From CAZJYI01 sp964550025 (GTDB lineage: Bacteria > Verrucomicrobiota > Kiritimatiellia > UBA8416 > CAYOBW01), in the NCBI GenBank assembly GCA_964550025.1, contig CAZJYI010000048.1, positions 7,945 through 71,944 on the forward strand: a DNA stretch of 64,000 bases. The letters are read 5' to 3'. Below are positions 1 to 7,755 of this stretch, piece by piece. The number at the start of each line of letters is the position of its first letter. The stretch's first letter is position 1. Both the position numbers and the translations under genes were made by a program. The notes under the pieces were generated by a model that did no database searches, was not told where the DNA came from, and was given only the letters and a program-made list of their open reading frames with translations.

Positions 1-92
1 CTCGCCACGGCTGCGCAGATGCCGAGCGCCGTCAACGTCGAGCGCATCGGGCGTCGCCGCAGATCGTGCCAGGGAAAGCTGAGAAACGTCAC
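1..92 (-). CDS. ABC transporter permease, FtsX/MacB type (partial, N-terminus only)
   Basis: Only the first 30 codons lie in the window. They read as a short basic cytoplasmic start (DLRRRPMRS) running into a hydrophobic helix (TLTALGICAAVA), the usual opening of FtsX/MacB-type permeases. The GTG start overlaps the TGA stop of the ATPase gene as GTGA, so the two are probably translationally coupled and form one exporter or lipoprotein-release complex. The rest of the protein lies beyond the window edge, so the periplasmic MacB-like domain cannot be checked. Confidence 0.75.
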   Translation of the reverse strand, partial: MTFLSFPWHDLRRRPMRSTLTALGICAAVA

Positions 93-796
93 TTGTCTTC
101 CTCCACGATCCTGCCGTCAAGAATGCGCACCGCACTCCCGACCCGACCCGCGACATCCGGGTCGTGCGTAACGATGACCAACGTGGCAACGCCCTCGGCG
201 TGCAGCTCGCAAAGCAGGTCCATGACGTCCGATGACGTGCCCGAATCGAGGTTGCCGGTGGGCTCGTCGGCAAGGATCAGGTCCGGCGCATTGGCCAGGC
301 TTCGCGCGATGGCGATCCGTTGGCGTTCCCCGCCCGAAAGCTGGGCAGGACGGTGCGTGGCCCGGCCGGAAAGACCGACTCTGCCAAGAAGCTCCCCTGC
401 GCGCCGGGCCCGTTCGCGTGCGGTCGGCACGACGCCGAACATGGGAACCTGCACGTTTTCGACGGCGGTCAGCGTAGGAAGCAGGTTGAACTCCTGGAAC
501 ACGAAGCCAATGTGCCGGGCGCGTATGCAGGCCCAGGCCGACCGCCCGCGAGGCGCGGCGCCGTTGAAGAGTGCGCGCCCGCCGGTGGGATGGTCCAAGC
601 CGCTCAGAATATGCAGCAGCGTCGACTTGCCGCTGCCACTGGGCCCCGTAATGGCGATGGCATCACCCCGGTCGATGCGCAAAGACACCTCCTGCAGAGC
701 AGTGACGCCCCCGCATTCGAAGTGACGCGACACGTTCTGCAGCTCGGCAATCGGCGGATTGTCGATGCAGGCCTGCCTTGTGGATCCGTTGCCCAT
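89..796 (-). CDS. ABC transporter ATP-binding protein (LolD/MacB family)
   Basis: This 235-residue protein hydrolyses ATP to drive an FtsX-like membrane partner, whose gene begins in the next four bases. Visible motifs in order are the Walker A GPSGSGKST, the Q-loop FVFQEFNLLP, the signature LSGGERQR, Walker B LILADEPTGNLD, and the H-loop VTHD. FVFQEFNLLP and DEPTGNLD are typical of the LolD/MacB/FtsE subgroup. The reading frame stays open far upstream, but that stretch is antisense to another gene and looks non-coding. The ATG at 796 gives the normal family length. The ligand exported is unknown. Confidence 0.92.
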   Translation of the reverse strand: MGNGSTRQACIDNPPIAELQNVSRHFECGGVTALQEVSLRIDRGDAIAITGPSGSGKSTLLHILSGLDHPTGGRALFNGAAPRGRSAWACIRARHIGFVFQEFNLLPTLTAVENVQVPMFGVVPTARERARRAGELLGRVGLSGRATHRPAQLSGGERQRIAIARSLANAPDLILADEPTGNLDSGTSSDVMDLLCELHAEGVATLVIVTHDPDVAGRVGSAVRILDGRIVEEDK

Positions 797-836
797 CAAC
801 GGATAGTCTGCAACTCCCCCAAGAAAATCAAGACAG

Positions 837-865
837 TTGACAGACAAGCTCTGGAGAGCTATGAA
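837..865 (+). promoter_or_regulatory. Putative sigma70-type promoter for the secreted protein at 902
   Basis: A perfect TTGACA (837-842) is followed after 17 bases by TATGAA (860-865), which matches TATAAT at four positions. It sits in the 105-base gap between divergent genes. A GGGGTGAG ribosome-binding site lies just before the ATG at 902. Confidence 0.55.
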
Positions 866-901
866 GAAGTGAGGCGAGTGATTCAATCGGGGTGAGTAGC
901 T

Positions 902-1372
902 ATGCAAAGAACTCTGATCCTCCTCTGCGCGCTCATCGCGACCTCCGCGTCCGCAAGGAACCTGTCCGTCAAACGGAGGATTGCCTACGAAGCGTCGGTA
1001 AGGGTCGTAAGCTTCAAGTGCAAGATCAATGATGCGGCCGGAGGCGGCGTACGGCATGTCGGCGGACCGGCCAAGGGCGGCAATGAAGGGACCGTCCGAA
1101 AGACGCTCAGCTTCCGCATGACGGTTCGAAGTACTGTCGATCGCCCGGTTGCAGTCCGTGCCATTGTTCGTTTCTACGACAAAGACGGGGTCAAACTTCT
1201 GGAAACCAAACACGACCAATACAAGCCGAAGATCGGATCGAGGAAGACCCAGGTTCTTCAGTGGGAACGGCGGCTGGACGCAAAGACCATGGCGCGTTTG
1301 CACCTGGCAGAGATCTACTGCGGGGACCACGCCAACGTGCGGAAAGCCATGAGCAAGCTCCGCGGGAAATAG
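902..1372 (+). CDS. Small secreted protein of unknown function
   Basis: This 156-residue protein starts with a clear signal peptide (MQRTLILLCALIATSASA). The mature part is rich in alternating hydrophobic residues, for example VRSTVDRPVAVRAIVRFYD, which suggests a single beta-sandwich domain. Two cysteines in the mature part (in SFKCKIN near residue 40 and IYCGDH near residue 140) could form a disulfide. It is divergent from the ABC genes and has its own promoter-like sequence and a GGGGTGAG site. No known family was recognised. It is called real because of the export signal, ribosome-binding site and balanced composition. Confidence 0.7.
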   Translation: MQRTLILLCALIATSASARNLSVKRRIAYEASVRVVSFKCKINDAAGGGVRHVGGPAKGGNEGTVRKTLSFRMTVRSTVDRPVAVRAIVRFYDKDGVKLLETKHDQYKPKIGSRKTQVLQWERRLDAKTMARLHLAEIYCGDHANVRKAMSKLRGK

Positions 1373-1566
1373 CCGCACCCGGCCCGATGGCGACGCGCGT
1401 CCGGCGATACGATGCCCAGCTTGCCCAATCGTCCACCGTAATCGTCGCCCTTCATCGTCGACCGTTTCGACGAAGTGAGTCCAGCGCATCCGAGCAAGGG
1501 TGGCGATTGTAAAGCTCTTGAGTGCCAAGGTGCGAAGTGGCACCGTGGACCAGAGAGGTCTGCTGA

Positions 1567-3492
1567 ATGATGTGTCCGATAACGAAAGATGTGGCGGCTC
1601 GGTGGGTGGTGATCCTGGCGTTGGGCGGGACGACGGCTCTCGTCCGTGCGGATGACTACTATGTTGCGACTGACGGGGACGATGCCGCGAACGGGTCGCT
1701 TGCGACGCCCTGGCGGACCATTCAGCAGGGGCTGGACCAGGCCGGACCGGGCGACACGGTGTACGTGAGAGGCGGCCTGTACCGCGAACGGGTGGCGTTT
1801 GCCCGGTCGGGATCGGCCGGGACCGGATGGATCCGGCTCGCGAACCACCCCGGCGAACAACCCGTGATCGACGGTTCGACGCTTGTGCCGGCGGGCGCCG
1901 ATGCGCTTGTCCGGCTGCACGGGCGCAGCTACGTATCGGTAGAAGGGTTCGAAATACGGAGCTTCCGATCGGCCGCCAAGGATGTCGTGCCCATGGGAGT
2001 CTACGTTAACGGCGACTGCCGCGACGTAGTGCTGCGCGATCTCCACGTCCACCACATCGAATCCACCTATGACAGAGCAGGAGACTACATTCTGGGGGCG
2101 AACGCGCATGGGCTGGCCGTCTACGGCGACGGCCTCGGCGGAATAACGAACCTCACAATTCGCAATGTGACGATCCACGACTGCACGTTGGGATCCTCCG
2201 AGGCCCTCGTGCTCAACGGCAACGTCACCGGCTTCGAGGTGAGCAGTTGCCACGTATACGACAACAACAACATCGGCATCGACTTCATCGGCTTCGAAGG
2301 GACCTGTCCGGCGGCCGCGCTGGACCAGGCTCGCAACGGCATCTGCACGGACAACCACGTTCACGGCATCGCGACGCTGGGCAATCCGGCCTATCGCGCG
2401 GGGGGAGGTTACGACCGCAGCGCAGCCGGCATCTACGTGGACGGCGGACGCGACATCGTCATCGAGCGCAACCGCGTCCACGACTGCGATTTCGGTCTCG
2501 AAGTGGGATGCGAACACGGCGGCAAGACGGCCTCGGGGGTGACGGTACGCAACAACCTCTTCTACGCCAACTACACGACGGGAGTGTCGTTCGGAGGATA
2601 TGACGCCGACCGCGGCACGGTGAGGGACTGCGTCTTCGTCGGCAACACGCTTTACCATAACGATACCTCCCGGGGATACAACGGTGAAGTTCACGTCCAG
2701 TTTCACGTCGTGAACTGCCGGGTCGTCAACAACCTGGTCGTGGCCTTGAGCGCGATGGGTGACGCCGTGTACGTCGGGGGGCCGGGCGAGCCGGGCAGCG
2801 AGTCCGTGAACACCGTGTTCGACTACAACTGGTACTGTTCCGATGAGTCGTCCAACGCCACCTGGACGTGGGGAACCGATGAGGTGTACGCGTTCGCTGA
2901 CTGGCGCGCTTTCGGCAACGATGCGAACGGCACCCACGGCGTCGACCCCAAGCTGCTCAACACCGCCGCCTCGGATTTCCACTTGGCAACCAATTCACCC
3001 GCCCGCAACGTCGGTCAGGGCCGAGCAGATGCCGGAGCGTTTGATCTCGATCGCCAGCCCCGCGTGTTATGCGGTGCTGTCGACATAGGTGCCGACGAGG
3101 TGCCGCCGGCCATAACGACAAACGGCACGCCCACTTCGTGGCTGGACGCTCACGGCCTGATTGAGAGCACGTACGAAGCCGCCGACTGGAGCGACACGGA
3201 CAACGACGGGATGGTCGCCTGGAAGGAATACCGCGCGGGAACGCTGCCCACGAATGCAGTGTCCGTGTTCCGGCTTGTCCCGATGACCACGCCGGGCCGC
3301 GTCGCGTGGCTGGGCGGAACAAACGGCGTCAACAACCCGTTCCGTATTGACCGCCGTACCGCCCTCCGCAACGGCACTTGGGAACGCGTCGCTTCCGTCG
3401 GGCGTGAAAGCGGCCCGTGGCAGACGAACGTATGGAGCGATCCCAACACCGGTGTCCGTCCGCACGCCGCCTACCGCGTCGTTGCACCGTAG
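1567..3492 (+). CDS. Secreted right-handed parallel beta-helix protein
   Basis: This 641-residue exported protein has a signal peptide ending near ALVRA, then DDYYVATDGDDAANGS, the typical entry to DUF1565/pectate-lyase-like beta-helices. Residues about 60-460 hold repeated helix coils (for example VVLRDLHVHHIES, LTIRNVTIHDC, IVIERNRVHDC). Such proteins bind or cleave acidic polysaccharides, but no lyase catalytic site can be assigned by eye. The last 130 residues carry the NGTPTSWLDAHGL...DTDNDGMVAWKEYRAG module, which recurs in the giant protein ending at 15587. A GAGAGGT site precedes the ATG. It stands alone on the plus strand. Confidence 0.88.
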   Translation: MMCPITKDVAARWVVILALGGTTALVRADDYYVATDGDDAANGSLATPWRTIQQGLDQAGPGDTVYVRGGLYRERVAFARSGSAGTGWIRLANHPGEQPVIDGSTLVPAGADALVRLHGRSYVSVEGFEIRSFRSAAKDVVPMGVYVNGDCRDVVLRDLHVHHIESTYDRAGDYILGANAHGLAVYGDGLGGITNLTIRNVTIHDCTLGSSEALVLNGNVTGFEVSSCHVYDNNNIGIDFIGFEGTCPAAALDQARNGICTDNHVHGIATLGNPAYRAGGGYDRSAAGIYVDGGRDIVIERNRVHDCDFGLEVGCEHGGKTASGVTVRNNLFYANYTTGVSFGGYDADRGTVRDCVFVGNTLYHNDTSRGYNGEVHVQFHVVNCRVVNNLVVALSAMGDAVYVGGPGEPGSESVNTVFDYNWYCSDESSNATWTWGTDEVYAFADWRAFGNDANGTHGVDPKLLNTAASDFHLATNSPARNVGQGRADAGAFDLDRQPRVLCGAVDIGADEVPPAITTNGTPTSWLDAHGLIESTYEAADWSDTDNDGMVAWKEYRAGTLPTNAVSVFRLVPMTTPGRVAWLGGTNGVNNPFRIDRRTALRNGTWERVASVGRESGPWQTNVWSDPNTGVRPHAAYRVVAP

Positions 3493-3529
3493 ATCCGCAC
3501 CTGTGACGAGCAGTTGTGAGCAGTTCCTG

Positions 3530-3850
3530 TCAGATGTCCAGGTGAGTCGCTATTGCTCGGGCAACATGTTCCATATCGGCGGACGAGAGCGTTCCCGATT
3601 TGTTGATCAAGCGTTTCTTGCTGACAGTGGTCAGTTGGTCCGCCATCGCCTTTGATCGCCTGCCGCGGAACGTCACAAAGGCTTCACTCGGATAGAGCTT
3701 GTCGGTCGAGCCGGTCAACGGCACAACTTGCACACGATTCAGGAACTTGTTTGCTGCGTCGTTGCTGACGATCACCGCCGGGCGCTGCTTGCGTGCCTCC
3801 CCACCTACTGAGGGATCGAAGTTGACCCACCAGACTTCAGCTCTCTTCAT
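3530..3850 (-). CDS. MazF/PemK-type mRNA interferase toxin
   Basis: This 106-residue toxin should cleave mRNA at short sequence motifs. It opens with KRAEVWWVNFDPSVGGEARKQRP, the MazF/PemK signature (GE-x-KQRP), and continues with AVIVSNDAAN, VQVVPLTGS and AMADQLTTV, the conserved strands of this fold. Length is normal for the family. It overlaps the antitoxin gene by 14 bases, so translation is coupled and antitoxin is made first. Convergent to the beta-helix gene, with only 37 bases between the stops. Confidence 0.93.
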   Translation of the reverse strand: MKRAEVWWVNFDPSVGGEARKQRPAVIVSNDAANKFLNRVQVVPLTGSTDKLYPSEAFVTFRGRRSKAMADQLTTVSKKRLINKSGTLSSADMEHVARAIATHLDI

Positions 3851-4067
3851 CGCTCACGTCCCCACAGGTCGACTCTGCCCACTCCAACGCCTCGGCCTCC
3901 CGGACACAGTCGGCAGCCATGGAACGGTAGCCGTCGTACAAGTCTTGCTTTAGCACGTGCGGACGGACGAGCTCCTCCACGAAGTGGCTTATCTTGCGCG
4001 GTCCGATGACACGTCGCAGCCCGTCGTAGACCTCCTCGTCAATTGTGAGCGTCAGTTTCTTCTGCAT
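3837..4067 (-). CDS. MazE-like ribbon-helix-helix antitoxin
   Basis: This 76-residue protein neutralises the neighbouring MazF-type toxin and probably represses the operon. Its N-terminus KKLTLTIDEEVYDGLRRV has the shape of a ribbon-helix-helix strand and first helix, followed by GPRKISHFVEELVRP. The acidic C-terminal tail (AEALEWAESTCGDVSDEES) is the likely toxin-binding segment. An AAGGGGTGG site precedes the ATG. The promoter and operator are visible just upstream. Confidence 0.88.
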   Translation of the reverse strand: MQKKLTLTIDEEVYDGLRRVIGPRKISHFVEELVRPHVLKQDLYDGYRSMAADCVREAEALEWAESTCGDVSDEES

Positions 4068-4088
4068 GGCGCACCACCCCTTCGATTC

Positions 4089-4126
4089 CTACACGTATAC
4101 TACACGTGTAGATCTGCAAATGTCAA
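4089..4126 (-). promoter_or_regulatory. Toxin-antitoxin promoter with overlapping palindromic operator
   Basis: On the minus strand TTGACA (4126-4121) and TAGTAT (4102-4097) are 18 bases apart. The perfect palindrome CTACACGTGTAG (4100-4111) overlaps the -10, and a near copy CTACACGTATA follows directly at 4089-4099. Tandem 11-base sites are what a pair of ribbon-helix-helix dimers would bind, so this is probably the site of autorepression. Confidence 0.6.
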
Positions 4127-4199
4127 GTCGGTGGGTCGTCTCCGCCGGCGCATACCGACAGTGGCAGGTGGTATCGCAACGTATCCGCCAACACCGCCC

Positions 4200-5846
4200 T
4201 TATGGTCCTCTTGCGGATAGGCCCGCCACCTGCTCCCATGCTTCGACCAGTTCGCCGTCAACCGCGTCCGGCGTTGCGCGTGTCAAGGCGTCGTTGACCG
4301 TCCTTGCGCGCAGGGAACGCACTGCGGAGGTTAGTGTTCTCTGCCTGTACGGCACGGGGCCGGTGACAAATTCGGGAACGTTGATCGTTTCGAGGTGTGA
4401 ATCGTAGAACGTGGGGTCCGCCTGGGGCAGTATGAACGGCTTGCCCGCCCTGCCTTCGGCGTCGACGTGGCTCAGATACGGTCGCGTGAAGAGTCCGCCG
4501 CGTCGTTTGCTGCTGAACACGATCCAGCGCCCGTTGCTGGACCAGGAGTGCCATGATTCGGAGTAGCGGCTGTTGACGTCAAGCCGCCGGTATTCCCCCG
4601 AACGCATGTCCATCAGGTAGAGGTCGCTTGTCTCCCGGAAGGCGGGGAAGCAACCGTAGTCGCACATGCAGAAGAGGAGGAAACGTCCGTTGGGAGAGAA
4701 GCGAGGCTGGAGAATGCTCTTGCCTGTTTCCGCCGCGGCAAGCACGGTCTCCGGAGCGCCCCAGCGGTCGTTTTCGGCGTCGTAGCTGACCCGCCGCAGG
4801 TCGTAGCGGACGGTCTCGTATCCCCTGGGTGGAATCCGGTCGCGATCGGACCATGGGATCGGTGAGCTGCAGAAATAGAGATACTTGCCGTCCGGCGTCC
4901 AGGCGGGATAGGTCTCCAGTCGCTCGTTGTCGGCCAGCGCCGGATTGGCCTTCACCTTTCCGGATTCGAGCTCGCAGTAGAGGATGGCCGCATCCAGATC
5001 CACCACCTCGCGCATCTCCATGCCGGCACGGTGGAAGAACTGCCTGACCTTCATCACGGCATAGGCCACGATCTCCCCGTCGGGATGCCAGGCGGAATAG
5101 CCCCATCTCGCTCCGACCTTCTCGACCCGGCCATCGTGTGCATAGAGGGTTGAGCTGCCATGGCGCAGACCGCGGATCCCCAGCAACATCCTCTCCGGAT
5201 CGTTGTTCCTGAAGGTATGGCAGTTCACGCAACCGTCGCCGAACGTCCGTCCATGGAGAAGGACGGATTCGTCGAATCCCTCGAGCGAGCGCTGGTAGAC
5301 CCCGACGTTGCGCCACCAGTTGAAATTCGGACGTAGCTGGCGGTAGACGAGGTAGGGATCGGTCTCCTCCTTCGCGATTCGGTTGCGAATCGTCGGTGCG
5401 GCCTGCCATTCCCCTTTGCGTTGCACGGCGATCTCAATCGACAATTCCTTCCCGCGGTTCGCCATCAGCAGACGACGCCACGGCCGCTTCGGGATCCTGA
5501 TGCTCGGGGAACGACGCATGAGATGAATGGGCGTCCCCGTCTCCGAGCTGATACGTACACAGAAACGTGTCACGTCGGAAAGGGCCTCGGTCGCGTTCTT
5601 CCGAACCTGGAAGTTGAGCGGAGCGATGTTGGGGGGAATCACCAACCCTGCGTAGTCCGGGTAGAGAACCAGGCGAGCGGTGCGCGCTGTTTCCCGCCCA
5701 AGGACCTCCTCAACGCGCAGAGCGGCATGTCGACACGACGAGACCGCGCCTACACAGACGATGCAGACAACGCCCATGGCCGCGGCAACACGGCCCGCAA
5801 CCCGCCGGCTTCTGGCGAACTCGCGCACTGCAGCGGTCTTGATCAT
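4200..5846 (-). CDS. Exported PD40/TolB-like propeller protein with one c-type haem motif
   Basis: This 548-residue protein has a membrane or lipoprotein-type start (hydrophobic 21-37 ending VSSC, Cys38). Around residues 80-200 is a beta-rich region, then DGCVNCHTF at 206-210, a CxxCH haem-binding motif. From about 240 to 510 come PD40 propeller strands such as SAWHPDGEIVAYA, PAWTPDGKYLYF, PRFSPNGRFLLF and HSWSSNGRWIVF. It is the last gene of a four-gene operon; its ATG overlaps the stop of the membrane-protein gene (ATGA). Similar proteins sit next to large membrane proteins in Bacteroidetes. Haem attachment is inferred from the motif, and the role is unknown. Confidence 0.8.
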   Translation of the reverse strand: MIKTAAVREFARSRRVAGRVAAAMGVVCIVCVGAVSSCRHAALRVEEVLGRETARTARLVLYPDYAGLVIPPNIAPLNFQVRKNATEALSDVTRFCVRISSETGTPIHLMRRSPSIRIPKRPWRRLLMANRGKELSIEIAVQRKGEWQAAPTIRNRIAKEETDPYLVYRQLRPNFNWWRNVGVYQRSLEGFDESVLLHGRTFGDGCVNCHTFRNNDPERMLLGIRGLRHGSSTLYAHDGRVEKVGARWGYSAWHPDGEIVAYAVMKVRQFFHRAGMEMREVVDLDAAILYCELESGKVKANPALADNERLETYPAWTPDGKYLYFCSSPIPWSDRDRIPPRGYETVRYDLRRVSYDAENDRWGAPETVLAAAETGKSILQPRFSPNGRFLLFCMCDYGCFPAFRETSDLYLMDMRSGEYRRLDVNSRYSESWHSWSSNGRWIVFSSKRRGGLFTRPYLSHVDAEGRAGKPFILPQADPTFYDSHLETINVPEFVTGPVPYRQRTLTSAVRSLRARTVNDALTRATPDAVDGELVEAWEQVAGLSARGP

Positions 5847-7708
5847 CCACCGACCCCCGACTCGAAGAAGTGAAAATAGAAGAAGAAGCTGCGGCCGAAA
5901 CCGGGCGCCAGGAGGGTGCGCAACGTCTTTGTGTCGCGCCCGCAGCGGCTGGCGATCCGGTAGTAGCGCTGAAACCGCCGCATCGTCTCCGGCCTGATCC
6001 GCAATCCGTGCAGGTCAACACGTGTTCGCGACGTTAGCTGGTAAAGCAGAACGGCCTCCTCGTACAGTGTGGGGATCTCGGTGTAACCGCAATCAGCGAG
6101 CCGCCCGACATTCGCGGCAACTTTGTCGATCTGGCGAGTCAACAGGTAGAAGGCCATCAGGTACTCCACGGCCATGCGGTTTTCGCGATTGCTCCCGACG
6201 AGGCCAAGCAGAAACGCCTCCTCCCCCATGCCCGGGAACAGGGAGTCCGTCTCCGTCATCATCAGGTCTCTCAATCGCACGACGTCGCCGCATGTCTCCA
6301 GGCCGGGGTCACGCTCAAGCCGCGCGAGCATGTCCTTTCCGTAGTCGCCCAGCAGCGGGTCCTTTGCCAGGGCGCTCAGAAACACCCGTGCCGTGTCCAT
6401 CTGCCCTTTCGCTGCATTGACCAACGCGAGTGTCTTGAGCGCCGTGGGTGAAGGCCCCTTGTTCTCCATCACCTCGAACGCCATCTTCTCGGCAAAGGCG
6501 AGGTCTCCCATGGCCAATGCGTACTCCCTCACACGTGACCACTTCCACGCACTATGGTCGTCCAGCCGGAACAGGAGAAGAGCGTCCATGCGCTGGCGAT
6601 AGGCAAACATGTCGTAGCCGAGGCGGCCCTTGTGGTACAGGGCCTTGTTGAGCTCGTGGTTGCAGTAGCACCCAAAGCGCTCCGGCGGCGTCGCCTGCAC
6701 GAGCTCGAGCATCCTGTCCCACATGCCGTAGCGCGAGAAGAAGAGCATCTGGTGCGCACTCTTCACATGGCCGTCAAAGGACAGGAAAGCACCCGCGGCG
6801 ATCATGGCTACGACGGTGATTGCCCGCGCGGGCCGACGAAAGGCCGGCGTCCGGGCAAGGCGCAGGAACGAAATGCCGTTCGGGATGCGCGTACCAACCG
6901 CGGAGAGGACAGCAACCAGGGGCACGGAAACATGCGCGGCCTTGAGGATACCCGTCTCGACGACCCGGGGGTTCGGCGCGAACGGAAGGGCAAGCAGGCA
7001 ACCGTCGGTGACCGTCATGTCATAGACAAAAGTGCCGAGTAGCCACGGCAAGCCGATCCCCGCGGTGAGATAGAGGGAAAGGACCCGTACCCCGCGTCCA
7101 CGACCGCACTCACCGGCAACGACCATGCAGACGAAGACATGGCTTGCCGCACCGACGGCATGGTACAGCCCGACCAGTAGAACCGCGAACAACACGGCTC
7201 GTCGCCAGCACCGAACGGTGTCGAGCGCCGCATAGAGGCCGGCGCACCAGACGGCCACGGACAGCGCCAGGCAGTCTGCCAGGGGCCATTGGTAGCGCCC
7301 CAAAGCCGCCAGTAGCAGCACGGACGGCACATAGCTCATCACGACGGGACGGCCGCCGGTCGCACAATGGGACCACGTCAATAGCCCTGCGCGCAACGAG
7401 ACGAGCCCGAGCGTGAACAGGAGTGTGCCCAGCCACGCGAAGCGCAGCCCGTGGGAGAGAAACGCCGTTGCATACCCAAGCACGCCGGCCGGTTGGGATA
7501 TCTTGCCGACGGCAAAGGCCCAATCTGCCGAGAAGACGGGATAGTCAGAGATGACGCCAAACCCCTCATAGATGAGGCGCGGCTCGATGACCAGGAAGAC
7601 GTACAGGTACACACCCGCCCACAGGAACAACGCTGCCGAGAAGGCCGCGACGGCTGTGCGGCGTTTCTTGCCTGAACCCGAAGATTCGTCGAGTCTCACA
7701 CCACCCAC
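5843..7708 (-). CDS. Multi-pass membrane protein with C-terminal helical-repeat domain (DUF6057-like)
   Basis: This 621-residue protein has about nine to ten hydrophobic segments in the first 350 residues, starting with AVAAFSAALFLWAGVYLYVF. A soluble alpha-helical half follows with TPR-like runs (FAEKMAFEVMENKG, ALKTLALVNAAKGQMDTA). The GTG at 7708 is chosen because GGGGAGG lies eight bases upstream; the frame is open further up but overlaps the sulfatase end. The gene lies 47 bases after the sulfatase and overlaps the haem-motif propeller gene by four bases. The layout resembles the DUF6057 plus PD40 pair of Bacteroidetes; that assignment is from memory and moderate. Function unknown. Confidence 0.75.
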   Translation of the reverse strand: MGGVRLDESSGSGKKRRTAVAAFSAALFLWAGVYLYVFLVIEPRLIYEGFGVISDYPVFSADWAFAVGKISQPAGVLGYATAFLSHGLRFAWLGTLLFTLGLVSLRAGLLTWSHCATGGRPVVMSYVPSVLLLAALGRYQWPLADCLALSVAVWCAGLYAALDTVRCWRRAVLFAVLLVGLYHAVGAASHVFVCMVVAGECGRGRGVRVLSLYLTAGIGLPWLLGTFVYDMTVTDGCLLALPFAPNPRVVETGILKAAHVSVPLVAVLSAVGTRIPNGISFLRLARTPAFRRPARAITVVAMIAAGAFLSFDGHVKSAHQMLFFSRYGMWDRMLELVQATPPERFGCYCNHELNKALYHKGRLGYDMFAYRQRMDALLLFRLDDHSAWKWSRVREYALAMGDLAFAEKMAFEVMENKGPSPTALKTLALVNAAKGQMDTARVFLSALAKDPLLGDYGKDMLARLERDPGLETCGDVVRLRDLMMTETDSLFPGMGEEAFLLGLVGSNRENRMAVEYLMAFYLLTRQIDKVAANVGRLADCGYTEIPTLYEEAVLLYQLTSRTRVDLHGLRIRPETMRRFQRYYRIASRCGRDTKTLRTLLAPGFGRSFFFYFHFFESGVGG

Positions 7709-7755
7709 CAGTCGTACCTCCCCCACTTCCCGATGGCTTCGTCCGCCGCGGCGAG

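Noticed and set aside
797..1543. Upstream extension of the ABC ATPase frame
   Set aside because: The extra 249 codons are antisense to the secreted protein at 902-1372, show no domain, and ATG 796 gives the normal family length.
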